A stretch of 64,000 nucleotides of DNA from Glandiceps talaboti (taxonomy: Eukaryota; Hemichordata; Enteropneusta; Spengelidae). Positions 25,398 through 40,580 of the stretch are shown here, piece by piece. Each line of letters starts with the position of its first letter. Positions within the stretch are counted from its first letter, which is position 1. The stretch lies in assembly GCF_964340395.1 (NCBI RefSeq), contig NC_135550.1, positions 26,104,176 through 26,168,175 of the forward strand, written 5' to 3'. A model generated the notes under the pieces. The model was not told where the DNA came from, did not search any database, and saw only the letters and a list, made by a program, of their open reading frames with translations. The position numbers and the translations under genes were made by a program.

Positions 25398-26728
25398 CTA
25401 CATGTCATATAAAAGTTCCTGACGACCAAAACTTTGATAAAAAAATAAGGTATGAAATATTTGTATAAACAAAATAACATTTCATTATGCAAATAACTTT
25501 GGTACACAGACAACAAGCAAAGTCCTTTCAAAAGACAACAGCTTGTAGGAAAAAAGCGACGGAGACAATTTTGTTCATTGAATTAAAAACTAAAAGCACA
25601 ATACATCCTGTACATTGAGTGGTTAAACTGCTCTAAGGACCACTGCTCTAAATTGAGTGAAATAAATTTCTAGTCAATGAAAGTATTATGATAGCAACAG
25701 TAAGGTATTACTAAACATATTGTTGTAATATGCATATAATGTAAGAATCACACAATTTAGTCCCAGTATGTTTATGATTCAAGTTTTACTACAGATCATT
25801 CACTATATACCATGTAGTACCATCTGTTGTGATAGAATAGAAAGATCTGATGAACAATTCTAGTTTCTTTGCACTGCTATGAAATTAGACTGTAAAACAC
25901 AGTTACAAATGGAGTTTATCACAGCACCACCAGTGACTGTATTTTTCAGTCTATGACCAAATTACTACTAGTATGTTACACCATGTACAAAATACTAAAA
26001 AACAAAGTTTAATTGGAATGATTGGATAATAGTATCATTCCAGCTTTTCCTCCACATCAGCAGTTACCCTGAAAAATGCTCAAAGGTAATGCTCAAAGGT
26101 ATAAAAGCCAAGCCACATGAACACTTCCATATTTTTACATTATTAGTTTCCATTTAATTCTCATAGAGGAACACAGTTGTGATGGCTTTTGGTGTTCTCA
26201 TGGCTTGTGGGAGTACACCAAACTAGGTGTTACAGCATTATAATGTGTGTACAAGCATTGGCTTGACTTTGTCATCTACACATCCACTACCTAAAAGCTA
26301 ATACCAAATCCAAGCCAGTACTTGTGAACTAAAATATATGTTTATAGACATCAATTTTATGATTATCAATTAAAAGAAGAGAACAAGCTATGATATATAC
26401 CAAGGGGTGAGTGTTTTCTTTCCCTCACACATGACAACAGCCAGATAGTTGCATGGCATGACATGATGTATGCACTAGGATTAAGTGTGTTGCACTAGCC
26501 GGTCACACCAAAACAGTCACATTTCCCCGAGGGTAAAGTATATATACAGAAGGATCTTCGATCCCTTTCCATGAAATTATCAGAAGATGGCATCTTTACA
26601 GCAACAACAGCTTATTTCTGATTAGACAATTTGCAATGTTTATTAAAGTTTGACATACTGTATCGTTGGTATTCAATGACTGATTTTAAATTCACTTTTT
26701 ATGCTAGCTGCTAACTTTTCGTTTTTAG

Positions 26729-26850
26729 GAGAAAAGAATGAGATGCGATCAAATCTAAGAATCATTGAAAAAGAGAGATTTGAAAATTACAATAGAATGT
26801 CTCCTTTCACTGGAGCTGAAGAACTTTTTTATTACTTTTTAATATTCTAA
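26729..26850 (+). CDS. possible short exon, unidentified
   Basis: After the pyrimidine-rich acceptor GTTTTTAG, a frame encodes EKNEMRSNLRIIEKERFENY followed by NRMSPFTGAEELFYYF and a TAA at 26848-26850. It could be an alternative 3' exon of pinin or part of another gene. Only the acceptor and the charged composition support it. Confidence 0.2.
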
Positions 26851-27833
26851 TTCTTTATTTTGACACATTAGATAAGTAGTCGTATTGCATGTACTTTTAA
26901 GTTTATGTTTGTAGAAGATCCAAATAGATTTTTAGTTGAAATACATCGGCTGGTACAAAGTACCCACAACTGTACTGATCTTATGTGTGACCCTAGATTT
27001 CACATTTAGAGTATATTTGTTTGTGTATGGGTATATCCAAACAAGGGTTTCTTAGCTTTCCGTCAATAAGAGTTGGCTGTTGTATTTAGGAACACAGCTG
27101 TTGAAACTGCACTGATGACAATATGGGGTTGCCATAGGGGTCACACATAGGCCATGGAAGTGGTGTACTTTATCTTGCCATCCACTACCTGTGAGAATAT
27201 GTATGATTTTGATGTTAGTAAGATATAGAGTGTATTCCAATGTCACAGACTTGACTTGGATGTGATATGCTGTGCTTATTTCCACTTTTTATTATAATTG
27301 TACTCACAACAGCCTTTATCTTTGTGAAGTACAGAATTGTGTGTGTGCGTGGACCCAATGTACGAATGAATACTAAGTATGGAAAGTTTTATAGGTTGTT
27401 GTACATGCTGCAATGATGGATGCTGCACCATGTACCATTTATAGATATACCCACAGGACAGTCAATATTTTGTATGAGATCAGAAAAATAACCGAGAGTT
27501 GAGAAATTAATGTATGTCATTTGAAAGGGTGAACAAGTATAATTTCTGTAAAATAAAATATCCTGTTGTTTATGACCAATTTGAACCACTCTTTTAATCA
27601 TTGGTTTTCTTCTTGGGAGGGGAGGGTTTTGGAACACAAAATAGTGTGACAATGCATTTTGAGAGCAGAGGGAAAATGGTAGAATGTTACAAGATTTAAC
27701 TACTGGCATTGAGAGAACAAAACAATTTCATTCTTTCAGTATATTCAGATATTCTTAATTGTTTTCATCAATGTACTGAAATGTTGTAAAAGTTTTAATT
27801 GTGAAATGTTTTAGGCATTGCTGCAGTCTTGCT

Positions 27834-27936
27834 AGTCTGTAAGGTACGCCGTGACGGGGTGCCATCAAACATCGGCCAACCCCTAGTGTGAGAGGAGACC
27901 GGTGAGGGCGAAATGTCACGACGTATCTTACAGTCT
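27834..27936. repeat. hairpin with about 22-bp arms
   Basis: GTAAGGTACGCCGTGAC (27839-27855) pairs with GTCACGACGTATCTTAC (27915-27931) with two mismatches, and the pairing extends weakly outward. The GC-rich, CpG-bearing loop differs from the AT-rich surroundings, as expected for an inserted foldback element. Confidence 0.6.
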
Positions 27937-29347
27937 ACAGTCTTGCAGACTCTCGATATTGGAAATCCACTTTCTGCTTCCTTTTTCTTGTGTGTGTACG
28001 TTTGTTAGAAAGGAAACTACCTGAATATGATGGCGAGTTTGTGACACTCATGTATTCTGTAGTCTATTACTGTTTTGATTGTTGAGGACACAGACACATG
28101 GTTATCAGTAAAATCGTGTTCTTTGGACATATGTCATACTGATACATAATACATGTGTATAATTAAATTTTTTTAAATTCACTTTAGACCATTGATATCG
28201 TTATGGTTGATAGAAGTCAAACTGTGATACTGTGATGAGTGGTAAATGTGCGTTTTATGAAATATAATTAGAAAAGTTGTACCTTGAATTTAGCCACACT
28301 CCTCAGAGGTATTAAGGGGAGAGGGAAAACTATAGTTATTGGGGGAGGGGATGGGGTGGGGGGTGGGATGCAATATTCATTATGATCTTCAATAATTCAA
28401 AGGGTACCAGATATGCCATCAAGGTTACCCATAATTCATCACAGGATTTCTGTAACATTAATAAACTACATTTAGTATAATATTGAATTGGAAACAATTA
28501 GCTATTCCAGAAGTCATGTGCAACTTCAAATGTTTTTATTTTTCTTCATTTGTAAGTAATAAAATACAACTTTCAAATGTAGCATCAGAGTGGCGTTTTT
28601 TTGCTATGAGAAATAGTGTGTATGTTGTACAGAAAATGTTTGCTTACAATTTACAAAATGAGCATTGACAGAATACTAAAATCCAACAATCTGCTTTAAA
28701 TACAGATGTCAATATATATGAATGTTTTAATGGTAGAGCCTTTGTTTGTAGATTCTGTTGTATGGATAGGTATATAGGTATACTTGGTCATCATGAAACC
28801 GCATGCAATACCATCTCTTTGTTCACATTGTTGAAAAACATATCTTGCCTTGCATTGACTTTTGAGAAGTCTGATACCAACCTGTCAAGGATGCTTGGTT
28901 GTATTGTGTGTGTGCATGCGCAAAAAGGGACGCCCACACAATTGTGTTTAATATTAACTTTTGTACATTTATAAAGCAAAACAAAACTAAATTTATGGTG
29001 CACACTTTCATTGAGACTCTAATTAAATAAGAGTGAAAATATAGGTCATTGATTCCCCTAGACAGCAAGGGGAAGCCACTGTTGACTGTTTTGCTCAGTG
29101 ATTGAAATAGGCTAAGCACCCTGACACACCAAGGCTAAGTCATTTTTGGCTGTTTTGCTTGTTGATTGAAATAGGCTACACATCCCCTTGGCAGCAATGT
29201 AGCTGGCTGGTTTGCTTCTTCATACCAATGAATTTCACTTTCTGACTTTCCGAGAAATGTATTTGTTATTAGTGTTGAATGTCATTTCCCAGTTGAAGCA
29301 TACACAAAATTTGGTGTAGAGTCTATGGTTGAAGAAATTGTTAAAAG

Positions 29348-32300
29348 TTATGTCCCATTTGAAAGAAAGACAGTTTGATTAGCCAGCCCTGCTTCAATTC
29401 CATCAACAGGTACAACATAATTATCAATGTCTTGACTTCTTTCTGGGTCCATAAATAGTAGTTGTTTATTGCTATTTCTGAGATCATCATACGGCCATGC
29501 CTGCAAGTGTTTACTCTTTCCTTGCTTGGCAAGTACATAGACACTATTAAGATCTGATAACACATCTGATGACAATGACAATGCATCTCTTGAAGGTAAG
29601 TGATAAAGATTCAGATTGCTCTCGTGTTGTTGGCAATGTTGTAGACCAGGTATTTCCACTGATTTAAGCTTCCTTATTATAAACCCTGTAATGGCAAAAA
29701 ATAGGAGAGAAAACGTGGGGTTTAATAATTTATTTTGGATATACTTGACTAATTTAGCAACAGCTCCCTATTACATTTTGTAATTTGTGTAGGCTGAAAG
29801 TGGCATGTATTTTATCATCAAATGGCAATATGCTTCTTGCAATCTCTGAACATGTGTTTGATGTCTGCGTCAAGTTTGAACCCCCCCCCCCCCAAAAAAA
29901 AGGGTTTTCATATGTATCCCCATTCTATACAATCTAACCTACCTGTGAGTACGGCCCAGTGTGCTTTATGACCAAGCTTATAACACGGTTCATGGTTACT
30001 ATCTGCATCATATCTGATAATAATTTTGTTAAAGATTGTACATTTGATTCTTAACAGTATAATGATGTTCAAGACTTCCTGATTCATAACATGGTTACCT
30101 ATGAAGATCATGGGTACATTCAAAATGGTGTAGAAAACTTTCTAACAAAACTTGGAAAAAAGATACGGGATCAATATTGGTAAACCATGCCAAAGATGTT
30201 GTAGAACAAATGACTTATTCTGAAAACCATCTTTTTTAACTTGACTATTACACCTGTATACAGATTCACCAAGTCTCCCCATGTTGACAGCTGTAAAATG
30301 AAAGGAACAACCAAACCTGAATAGCACCCTCTTGTGACCAGAAATATGTGAAAAGGTGAAATATTTCAATATGAATATGTAGCCTAGAATCCATTTATGT
30401 GCTCTCGCTCTCCTCATTTGATGCTTGTCATTTCACTATAACAATCATATAATCAAACCTACGATTTCATGCAACGATGTTAAATATGGTAATCGTACAG
30501 CTATTAAAACCCTCCAAGTTGGTTCAAATCATAAATTGGTGACGCTATTGATGTCACCTCACAGTGGGGAGAATTAAAAACCCAATAAGAATTTGCACCT
30601 GTTTTCTGGTCATAGCTTTATTAAAGTAAAAATAGGTTGCTAGCAAAATGCCAGACTTGGTAGATGGAAAGTGAGAGCAAAATTCTTACACAACTGGATT
30701 CTAGACATTGTATTGAGACACCCTTCATTAATTTAGCAGTAAATTTATCCTTATTTCCACCTGTCATCTTCTGACCACAAGGGGGCAGACTTCAATATAC
30801 ATTCTCTTCCCATGGACTATACTATTCATTGACAAGTCAAAATGACCTGTGTGCAATGTTACAATGGTTTTTTTTTTCAAATTCACTTTCAAGTACTGCA
30901 AAGATAGATGGAGACATTTATTTTCAGGTCAACACTCATATAAAGGGTAAATTGTTTTATTCATGTATCTTATTTATCCAAGTATTGTTGTTCAATCTAG
31001 AACTCAAATAGAATAAACTTGATGGTGACGTTGGTGGCGCTGTAATCAAAGTCTGGAGTAGTATTTGTACTGGTGAACCATAAGAAGTTTGCAAAGAGAT
31101 TACATGTAAACTACACATCAATTCATCAATTTTATATGAAGAACAATAAACAATGAATGAATGAATGAATGAATGAATGAATGAATGAATGAATGAATGA
31201 ATGAATACAAAGTCTAAAGACAGTGACAATATCAAAAGAATTTTCATGCTGCACTCTAAACTGTTATACTTTTTCGTAGGAAATGTTGGTATTACAAATG
31301 TCAACAAGTTTTTTGACAATCCACGCCACATTTTACTGCATTGCTTGACTATAAAAAATATTATGCATACTTAGACCTATGCTTGCAATCCTATTGTATG
31401 ATGAAGCTGTGGAATTTGACTATACCAACCTGAGAACATCTCTCCCTGACAAGTATAGCCTGCCTGCCTTGCTGCTTGGAACACATCCTCTACACTCAGG
31501 TTATTGTCTGGGTACAATATGCTAGCTGCCATGCACAGAGCCACCAGTCCACATCTATGGGACGACATTCATGTCATGTAGTAAGTAGTTTCATGTAGAA
31601 TGTTTAAAAAGTTTTTACTGATGAAACTTCACATTCTACCTTTTTTAACCAGTCTGGTGCGAAAAGATGGATGGAATGTGAAGATTGGCAGTTCAGCCAG
31701 TTGTGACAAAACTACACATATGAAAAAGGGTGATACTATCCATTTCCATAAACTGGTACTAGTGCCCATGGTGATATTCTAACAGCAAATAATTTTTCTT
31801 AAACATAAGTTGTACAGTTTTTACTAGTAAAGTAGCCATTTTTCTCAGAAAATCAAATTCATGGCAACATATGGATAGCTTTTGTCCATAAGTTTCAGAT
31901 AACTGAACTTAGTGGTGCCGATGTAATAATTCTTAGTAGTCCATTTTGATACCAATAAGTCGGACAAGCGACATGTAAAAATAGAAATCTGGTTTAAAAT
32001 TAAATGAAGCAATTTAAACCCTTAAACTTTCCTTCTGATCAGATTCTTCTACTTACTTTGGACCGTCTTGTAGAATTGAATTGACTGGTAAATTCCATGC
32101 ATACCATACATACTGCTGATCATCATCATTCAACCTGCCAAAGTGAACATTGTACTTACAGTATCAAGGTCGGAAGAAAATTCAATGCAATATCTCTTTC
32201 TCTCAAGTATTACGCCTCAATTTTACAAAGAAATAAAAATAATTGCAAAGTAGGCTAAAAACCAAAACAAATGGAAAACTTTATCCTGTTGTACATTATC

Positions 32301-32649
32301 AAATTCAACGGAATATTTCATTTGTGCAAACAACCAAAAAATACAAACCTGACAAAAAATTTTATTTAAAAAAGGTGTATAACTATCACCCTTCAATTTA
32401 TTTTATTTGAGGGGAGGGGAAGAAGTGAAATCAAAATAATTTTTCAGCATGATCGGGAAGGAAAATGAGAACAAGTAATAAGTATTGCATTCCTTACCCG
32501 ACTGCAACTCTTTTCAAAGCAAGTTCAATTTCTTGAGATGGTGATAACACTTTTTGATTCCGACTGACTTCTGAAGGATGCGCTAGTAGAGGTGGTGGCG
32601 GCGGCGGTGGTGGAGGAGGAGGAGGAATGGAATTTGTGAACAAAGACAT
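29348..32649 (-). CDS. ACTMAP: actin maturation protease (ACTMAP / C19orf54 family)
   Basis: ACTMAP is the cysteine protease that removes the acetylated N-terminal residue during actin maturation. Six exons join in phase: 32649-32498, 32134-32057, 31554-31430, 30290-30167, 30013-29943 and 29685-29348, giving 295 residues (human about 351). The N-terminus is MSLFTNSI followed by a proline run, as in the human protein, where it resembles a profilin-binding stretch. Family landmarks: KCGLVALCMAAS (catalytic Cys), GYTCQGEMFSAVNMGRL, HGLPILIPYDADSNHEP, GHKAHWAVLTG (catalytic His), YVLAKQGKSKHLQAWPYDDL and NYVVPVDGIEAGL near the C-terminus. An in-frame upstream ATG exists at 32838; I preferred 32649 for its match to the human start. 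It is convergent with pinin and downstream of the bZIP gene on the same strand. Confidence 0.92.
31152..31206. repeat. (AATG)n microsatellite
   Basis: About 13 AATG units in ACTMAP intron 3, between exons 4 and 3. Confidence 0.95.
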
Positions 32650-33711
32650 GGCACAGTTGGTCCCGGCAGTTGACTGGTGACACACGATCTGAAACTGACC
32701 ACCATGTGCTACTCCCGGCTTAGTGATATGATTATAAACGGCGCCCCTCTCCAGTACCACAAGACCCTCTTTACCATGGCATGTGAATGGTACGACTGAT
32801 GAACATGTGAGGTGAAAGTTCAACGAGCATTTGTCCAACTAGTCATCGGTGGTGGCGCCCTTTACAGCCATGGTTGCACATATCAGAACGAACGAACACA
32901 GACAAGGAAGAAATTTCTTCTTTGTCTGTGATCAGAACGAGTAAAGCTCATACCATGTACAAACTGCAAAGCTATTTTTGTTGCTATCCATATCTTTTAA
33001 ACTTCTACCCATTTCATAAACAAGCGAGAACAAAATCTTGTTGAAATGAAAAGTTATCCTATATATAAAAGACTGAAATTGAATCATCAATATTATTAAA
33101 TGAAGTCAAAACAAACTGAGAAGTCAGAAAATGAATGACATGAACAGACACAATAGGTTTTGGCTGGTAGGTATGGCTTGTCATAGTATGAAAGGCCCCT
33201 TTCATTTCTGGTGATATTCACAGTCATAATGAGTTATGCATGTTCAGTTTATTTCTAGTTTTGTGTTTGTTTCACAGGGACATACTTTAGGAAAAAAAGA
33301 TGTATGTTTGTCATGATTCTTTTCTTTTTTATAAATGTTTTAATCACAGGACACAGTTTACAAACCACTCTTAGCTAACCTTTCACCTGAAGGGTTTTGA
33401 GAAATTATAAAAATATCACTAATTCAAACTTGTATGATCAAATAAGGATAATTTATTTTTCATTCAAAATCTCAATAAATATTTCCATTCAAAATCTCAA
33501 TAAATATTACAAATTTGATATACATTAAGTACTCTGTTTCTATTTTTACAACTGATGTAAGTTTTTAAATGCATCTTTAGAATGAATACCGATTACAGAT
33601 TAAAAGATAACTTTTTTACACATGAAGAAAGTTTTTGAGAAAAATAAATACTCCCACCATTCTGTATATTGTTCTAGAATTATCTTATATGTTTATATTC
33701 ATCTGACTTCT
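32650..33711. other. intergenic, ACTMAP 5' side to bZIP 3' side
   Basis: It includes the ACTMAP promoter and 5' UTR near 32650-32900 and the 3' UTR of the bZIP gene. A direct repeat (CATTCAAAATCTCAATAAATATT) lies at 33460-33510. No other gene is seen. Confidence 0.5.
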
Positions 33712-36938
<3,227 letters not shown>

Positions 36939-37260
36939 GCTGAACTCTGATTTTCGGGTATAAAATTTGTGCAAGCTTGTGCTGTAAAAATGTTTCACTA
37001 TCTGAAAAAAAAATGGCCGTCTTGAAGAGAAGTAGCAATCTATTTATAGCATCCACAACTTTCCGCCAATCACCAAGCTACTTTTCCAAGATTCGCTACA
37101 TTGTGGCACATTGCATCTTCGCGTGCGTTATTGACATGCGCTAGCGCGTGACTAGTGATCCTGCTGACGATGGGCTAGATGCTAGTAATGGCATGGTACT
37201 ACTACTGAAGGTGAATTGAGTAAGAAATAACAAGAGCCATATAAATAGGGAGACGTTAGA
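36939..37260. promoter_or_regulatory. promoter/5' flank of the bZIP gene
   Basis: Between the start codon and the inverted-repeat element. The first 200 bp are richer in CpG than the surroundings (for example TTCGCGTGCG and GCTAGCGCGTGAC). No clear TATA box. Confidence 0.35.
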
Positions 37261-37308
37261 CACGGGTTATGGCGTTGAATGCCTGCCAATATTCGAAAAT
37301 TCAATACT

Positions 37309-37600
37309 GCAATGACTATATGCAATACTGCAATGACTATATGCAATACTGCAATGACTATATGCGATATGACTACATGAGATGACTATATGCGATATGA
37401 CTACATGAGGTGACTACATGCGATATGACTACATGCGATGTGACTACATGAGATGACTACATGCGATATGACTACATGAGGTGACTACATGCGATATGAC
37501 TACATGAGATGACTACATGAGATGACTACATGCGATATGACTACATGAGATGACTACATGCGACATGACTACATGAGATGACTATATGCAATACTGCGAT
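37309..37600. repeat. minisatellite of the left terminal inverted repeat
   Basis: Units such as GACTACATGCGATAT and GACTACATGAGAT alternate, after three copies of an ATACTGCAATGACTATATGC type. Confidence 0.9.
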
Positions 37601-38579
37601 GCGAGATGATGACATGATATGCGGCGATTTTGTAATGACGTTATGCCATTCGTAGATTATTCAATACGCATAATACGAGTATTAATATGTAACAGGCTAG
37701 GGAGTACTCCTCAGCATGTTGCACGTGGTAAGTGGTGGACCATTTGATATCCTGGGGGGGGGGGGCTTGGAAGAGATCGGGGGAAAAAAGATGCCAAATG
37801 GATTTGCTTGAAAAAAAATCCGGATATGAGAGGGTGATGGAAAAAAGAGATGGACCACTGCTGCTAGAAAAAAAATGTCTTGGCAGGGAAATGATGCACA
37901 GGTTCGAGTATACTGTTCAACTTGCTCGTACCTCTCCAACCAGGACACTTGTCAAATCATGACAAACAGTTTCAAACACATGTCAGGGACCAGTCAGTTT
38001 CGTTAGCCTGTGGTACATATATATATTTGTTCTTGTCTCTGTTTCTTTCATAAATGGTTTAAATATTACTTCATGTAAGGGTTCAAACATAACTATACAT
38101 AAAATTATACATATAATACATGTATTACCTAGCTACAACACTAGTTACAGAACATGCCATGTAAGTGTTTGGCTGTTTCACAATCAATGCTTCACTTATC
38201 TTACACTTTGGGGCAAAAGTGAACTTGAAGGTTTTGTAATGGTAACCTTCATACTATTGGATAGTTTATAAAAGAACTTAATCTAAATTGTTCTCGTCTG
38301 AATTTGTCAAAAGGGATGATATACTTCCTATTTCAGACACTACATGTATCGACACCACAACTCAAATTCAAGTTTCTATTGTACACTAGGTATGACCTCC
38401 TAAAGTGCTCTAACACATCAGTAACTTTACTATACATGCAATATCAATGCCCCTATACCAATGTTACAGGCCCACTTTTATAACATGGAAAACTTATGTA
38501 AAAAGTTATATTTACTTTAGCTTTTCGATGCTTGGCATGATATATCTCAGAGGCTATGAATAACCTAAAAATTGCCTAA

Positions 38580-39080
38580 ATAGAAACAAAAAACTGAAGA
38601 TCTGGCGGGGGGGGGCCTTGGACTCCATCCCCCCATGGCCCAGAGGCCACTCATTCGTTAAACCAACAATAAGATTCACCAAAATTGGTAAAAAAAAAAA
38701 AACTTGAAAAGCTTCTAGGGGAGATCCCCTAGGACCCCCCATAAGAGGTAGACATGTCCAAGCCTCAAATCAAAGTTCTTCCCTCCACCTCTTACTGTCA
38801 AGATGCTATGAAACTTTATTTCAAAAATGTTTCAACCTCACAGAGTTGCTTTTTACATGTTAGAGCTGTCTTGTAAAATTTGTACATTATTGTCTGAAAG
38901 TGTCTGTGAATAGCCAAAACATTGCCTTTAGAAGTGAAAATCCTCCAGGTCGTTTTCTAGGGGGAGACCCTAGAAACCCCCCCCCCCCCATTCACACACA
39001 CTCACACAAGAGGTGGACATATCCCAGTCTCAAAGCTCTTCCCTCTACAACTTACTGTCAGATGCTATGAAACTTTATTC
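38580..39080. repeat. internal duplication inside the inverted-repeat element
   Basis: AAGTTCTTCCCTCCACCTCT with TACTGTCAAGATGCTATGAA just after it (about 38772-38817) recurs with small changes at about 39029-39075. A CTAGGGG...CCCCTAG-type block with C/G homopolymers precedes each copy. Confidence 0.7.
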
Positions 39081-39387
39081 AGGGGGGTCAGTGACTTTTT
39101 GTCGGCCCAATGGAAAAAAACACCCATCCCCCAAGCTGGAGAAACTGACCGGTCTATCTGAATGTTTGAGCTCACCAATCAAGTTTCCGATTTGTATTTT
39201 CAGTGTGTCACCATACCATGGCATAAAAACTGTCAACGATGTTTATTTAATTGAAAATCAAACATGTATGAAATATGTAGTTTTCTCAATATAATATGTG
39301 TGTGATAGAACAGCATCTTTTTACTCTCTCTATTACCGTGTGCCAAAACCAAACAGAAAATTGTGGCAACAAATGTAGGTGACTTAC

Positions 39388-39567
39388 GACGTTATTGTCA
39401 ATTATACCTAAAGCGTCTAAATTAAATGCCAGACGCACAAGGGTTACACACTTCCGTTGGAAGCCATCAAAGTTTCTATCATTTAGTGATCGCAGGTCTA
39501 CCAGTAAGGAATGAACACTCGACTGTAAATTACGGATTATGGAGGCTGTGGTCGAAGTGGAAGCCAT
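39388..39567 (-). CDS. exon-like ORF carried inside the element
   Basis: An ATG in good context (GCCCATGG) starts 60 codons ending exactly at a strong donor (GTAAGT, phase 0). The peptide MASTSTTASIIRNLQSSVHS continues to LNDRNFDGFQRKCVTLVRLA and looks helical. It could be exon 1 of the element's own gene or a captured host exon. I see no following exon with confidence before the left arm. Confidence 0.4.
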
Positions 39568-39764
39568 GGGCAGACGCTAGACGAGAGCAATTCTCAGCAA
39601 GAGACAACGGAAGCCACGTGGTTCACTCTTGACCTGTTTCTTCTTGTTAGACAGTACTCCCTAGCCTGTTTCATATTAATACTCGCATTATGCATATCGA
39701 ATAATCTACGAATGGCATAACGTCATTACAAAATCGCCGCATATCATGTCATCATCTCGCATCG

Positions 39765-40110
39765 CAGTATTGCATGTAGTCACATCGCATGTAGTCATAT
39801 CGCATGTAGTCATCTCATGTAGTCACATCGCATGTAGTCATATCGCATGTAGTCATCTCATGTAGTCATATCGCATGTAGTCATCTCATGTAGTCACATC
39901 GCATGTAGTCATATCGCATGTAGTCATCTCATGTAGTCATATCGCATGTAGTCATCTCATGTAGTCATATCGCATGCAGTCACCTCATGTAGTCATATCG
40001 CATGTAGTCATCTCATGTAGTCATATTGCATGTAGTCATCTCATGTAGTCATATTGCATATAGTCATTGCAGTATTGCATATAGTCATTGCAGTATTGCA
40101 TATAGTCATT
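39765..40110. repeat. minisatellite of the right terminal inverted repeat
   Basis: Complementary units (ATGTAGTCATATCGC and ATGTAGTCATCTC), longer than in the left arm. Confidence 0.9.
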
Positions 40111-40170
40111 GCAGTATTTAATTTTCGAATATTGGCAGGCATTCAACGCCATACACGGGTGATTAGAACG

Positions 40171-40302
<132 letters not shown>

Positions 40303-40357
40303 CTCGGTGAGTATCAATCTGCTAAGACAGTGCTCTATACCGCAGTGGCAGAGCGTA

Positions 40358-40510
40358 ATAGTTTTGGTAGTACTGGAACTCTTTCTTGGGTGTAACTCGG
40401 AGTTTCACGCATATTGCGATCATCAGACACATGGCACGTGTCTGATGATCGCAATATGCGTGAAACTCCGAGTTACACCCAAGAAAGAGTTCCAGTACTA
40501 CCAAAACTAT
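40358..40510. repeat. perfect 73-bp-arm palindrome
   Basis: The arms at 40358-40430 and 40438-40510 are exact reverse complements around a 7-base loop (ATGGCAC). AT repeats follow directly on the right and lie 56 bp to the left. The sequence has no coding sense and no Pol III boxes. It would form a very stable hairpin if transcribed, or a cruciform in DNA. A template-switch duplication or an assembly artefact are alternatives. Confidence 0.9.
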
Positions 40511-40580
40511 ATATATATATATATATATATATATTCATTTGGTATATTTTCTTGCCAATGTCACTTCTTGTGTACACGGC

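Larger units (their letters stand above)
24975..29347. other. region between the convergent pinin and ACTMAP genes
   Basis: It should hold the pinin 3' UTR on the left. Beyond the two weak exon candidates and one hairpin listed separately, it contains AT-rich DNA, a G-rich run near 28335-28370 and open frames of unclear meaning (for example minus-strand 27052-27285 and 27389-27709). I recognise no gene. Confidence 0.5.
37268..40153. mobile_element. DNA transposon with 440-500 bp terminal inverted repeats, non-autonomous
   Basis: The left end TATGGCGTTGAATGCC (37268) matches the reverse complement of the right end at 40153. The arms run to 37708 and from 39653. CACGGGT flanks both outer ends (37261-37267, 40154-40160), a 7-bp (possibly 8-bp) target duplication. 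Each arm contains a tandem minisatellite, and the right arm is about 60 bp longer because it has more units. The 1.9-kb interior has G/C homopolymers, an internal duplication and one exon-like ORF, but no transposase that I can see. Long arms with subterminal repeats and a target duplication of this size suit several cut-and-paste groups; I cannot name one. Confidence 0.85.

Noticed and set aside
27052-27709. Two minus-strand frames with several cysteines
   Set aside because: They look slightly protein-like, but I found no good donor between them, no recognisable family and no linked exons.
32650-32838. Upstream in-frame extension of ACTMAP to an ATG at 32838
   Set aside because: The 63 extra residues have no counterpart in the human N-terminus as I recall it and read like 5' UTR; kept only as an alternative.
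37309-40110. CRISPR-like array in the 15-bp tandem units
   Set aside because: The units are contiguous with no unique spacers and occur as mirror-image arrays in the arms of an animal transposon.
37268-40153. Virus-like large element suggested by the long terminal inverted repeats
   Set aside because: The interior is under 2 kb with no polymerase, integrase or capsid-like frame, and the flanking direct repeat is 7 bp rather than 6.
40321-40356. tRNA-like wording near GCAGTGGCAGAGC
   Set aside because: No cloverleaf can be drawn and the A and B box spacing is wrong; it is next to a palindrome and AT repeat.
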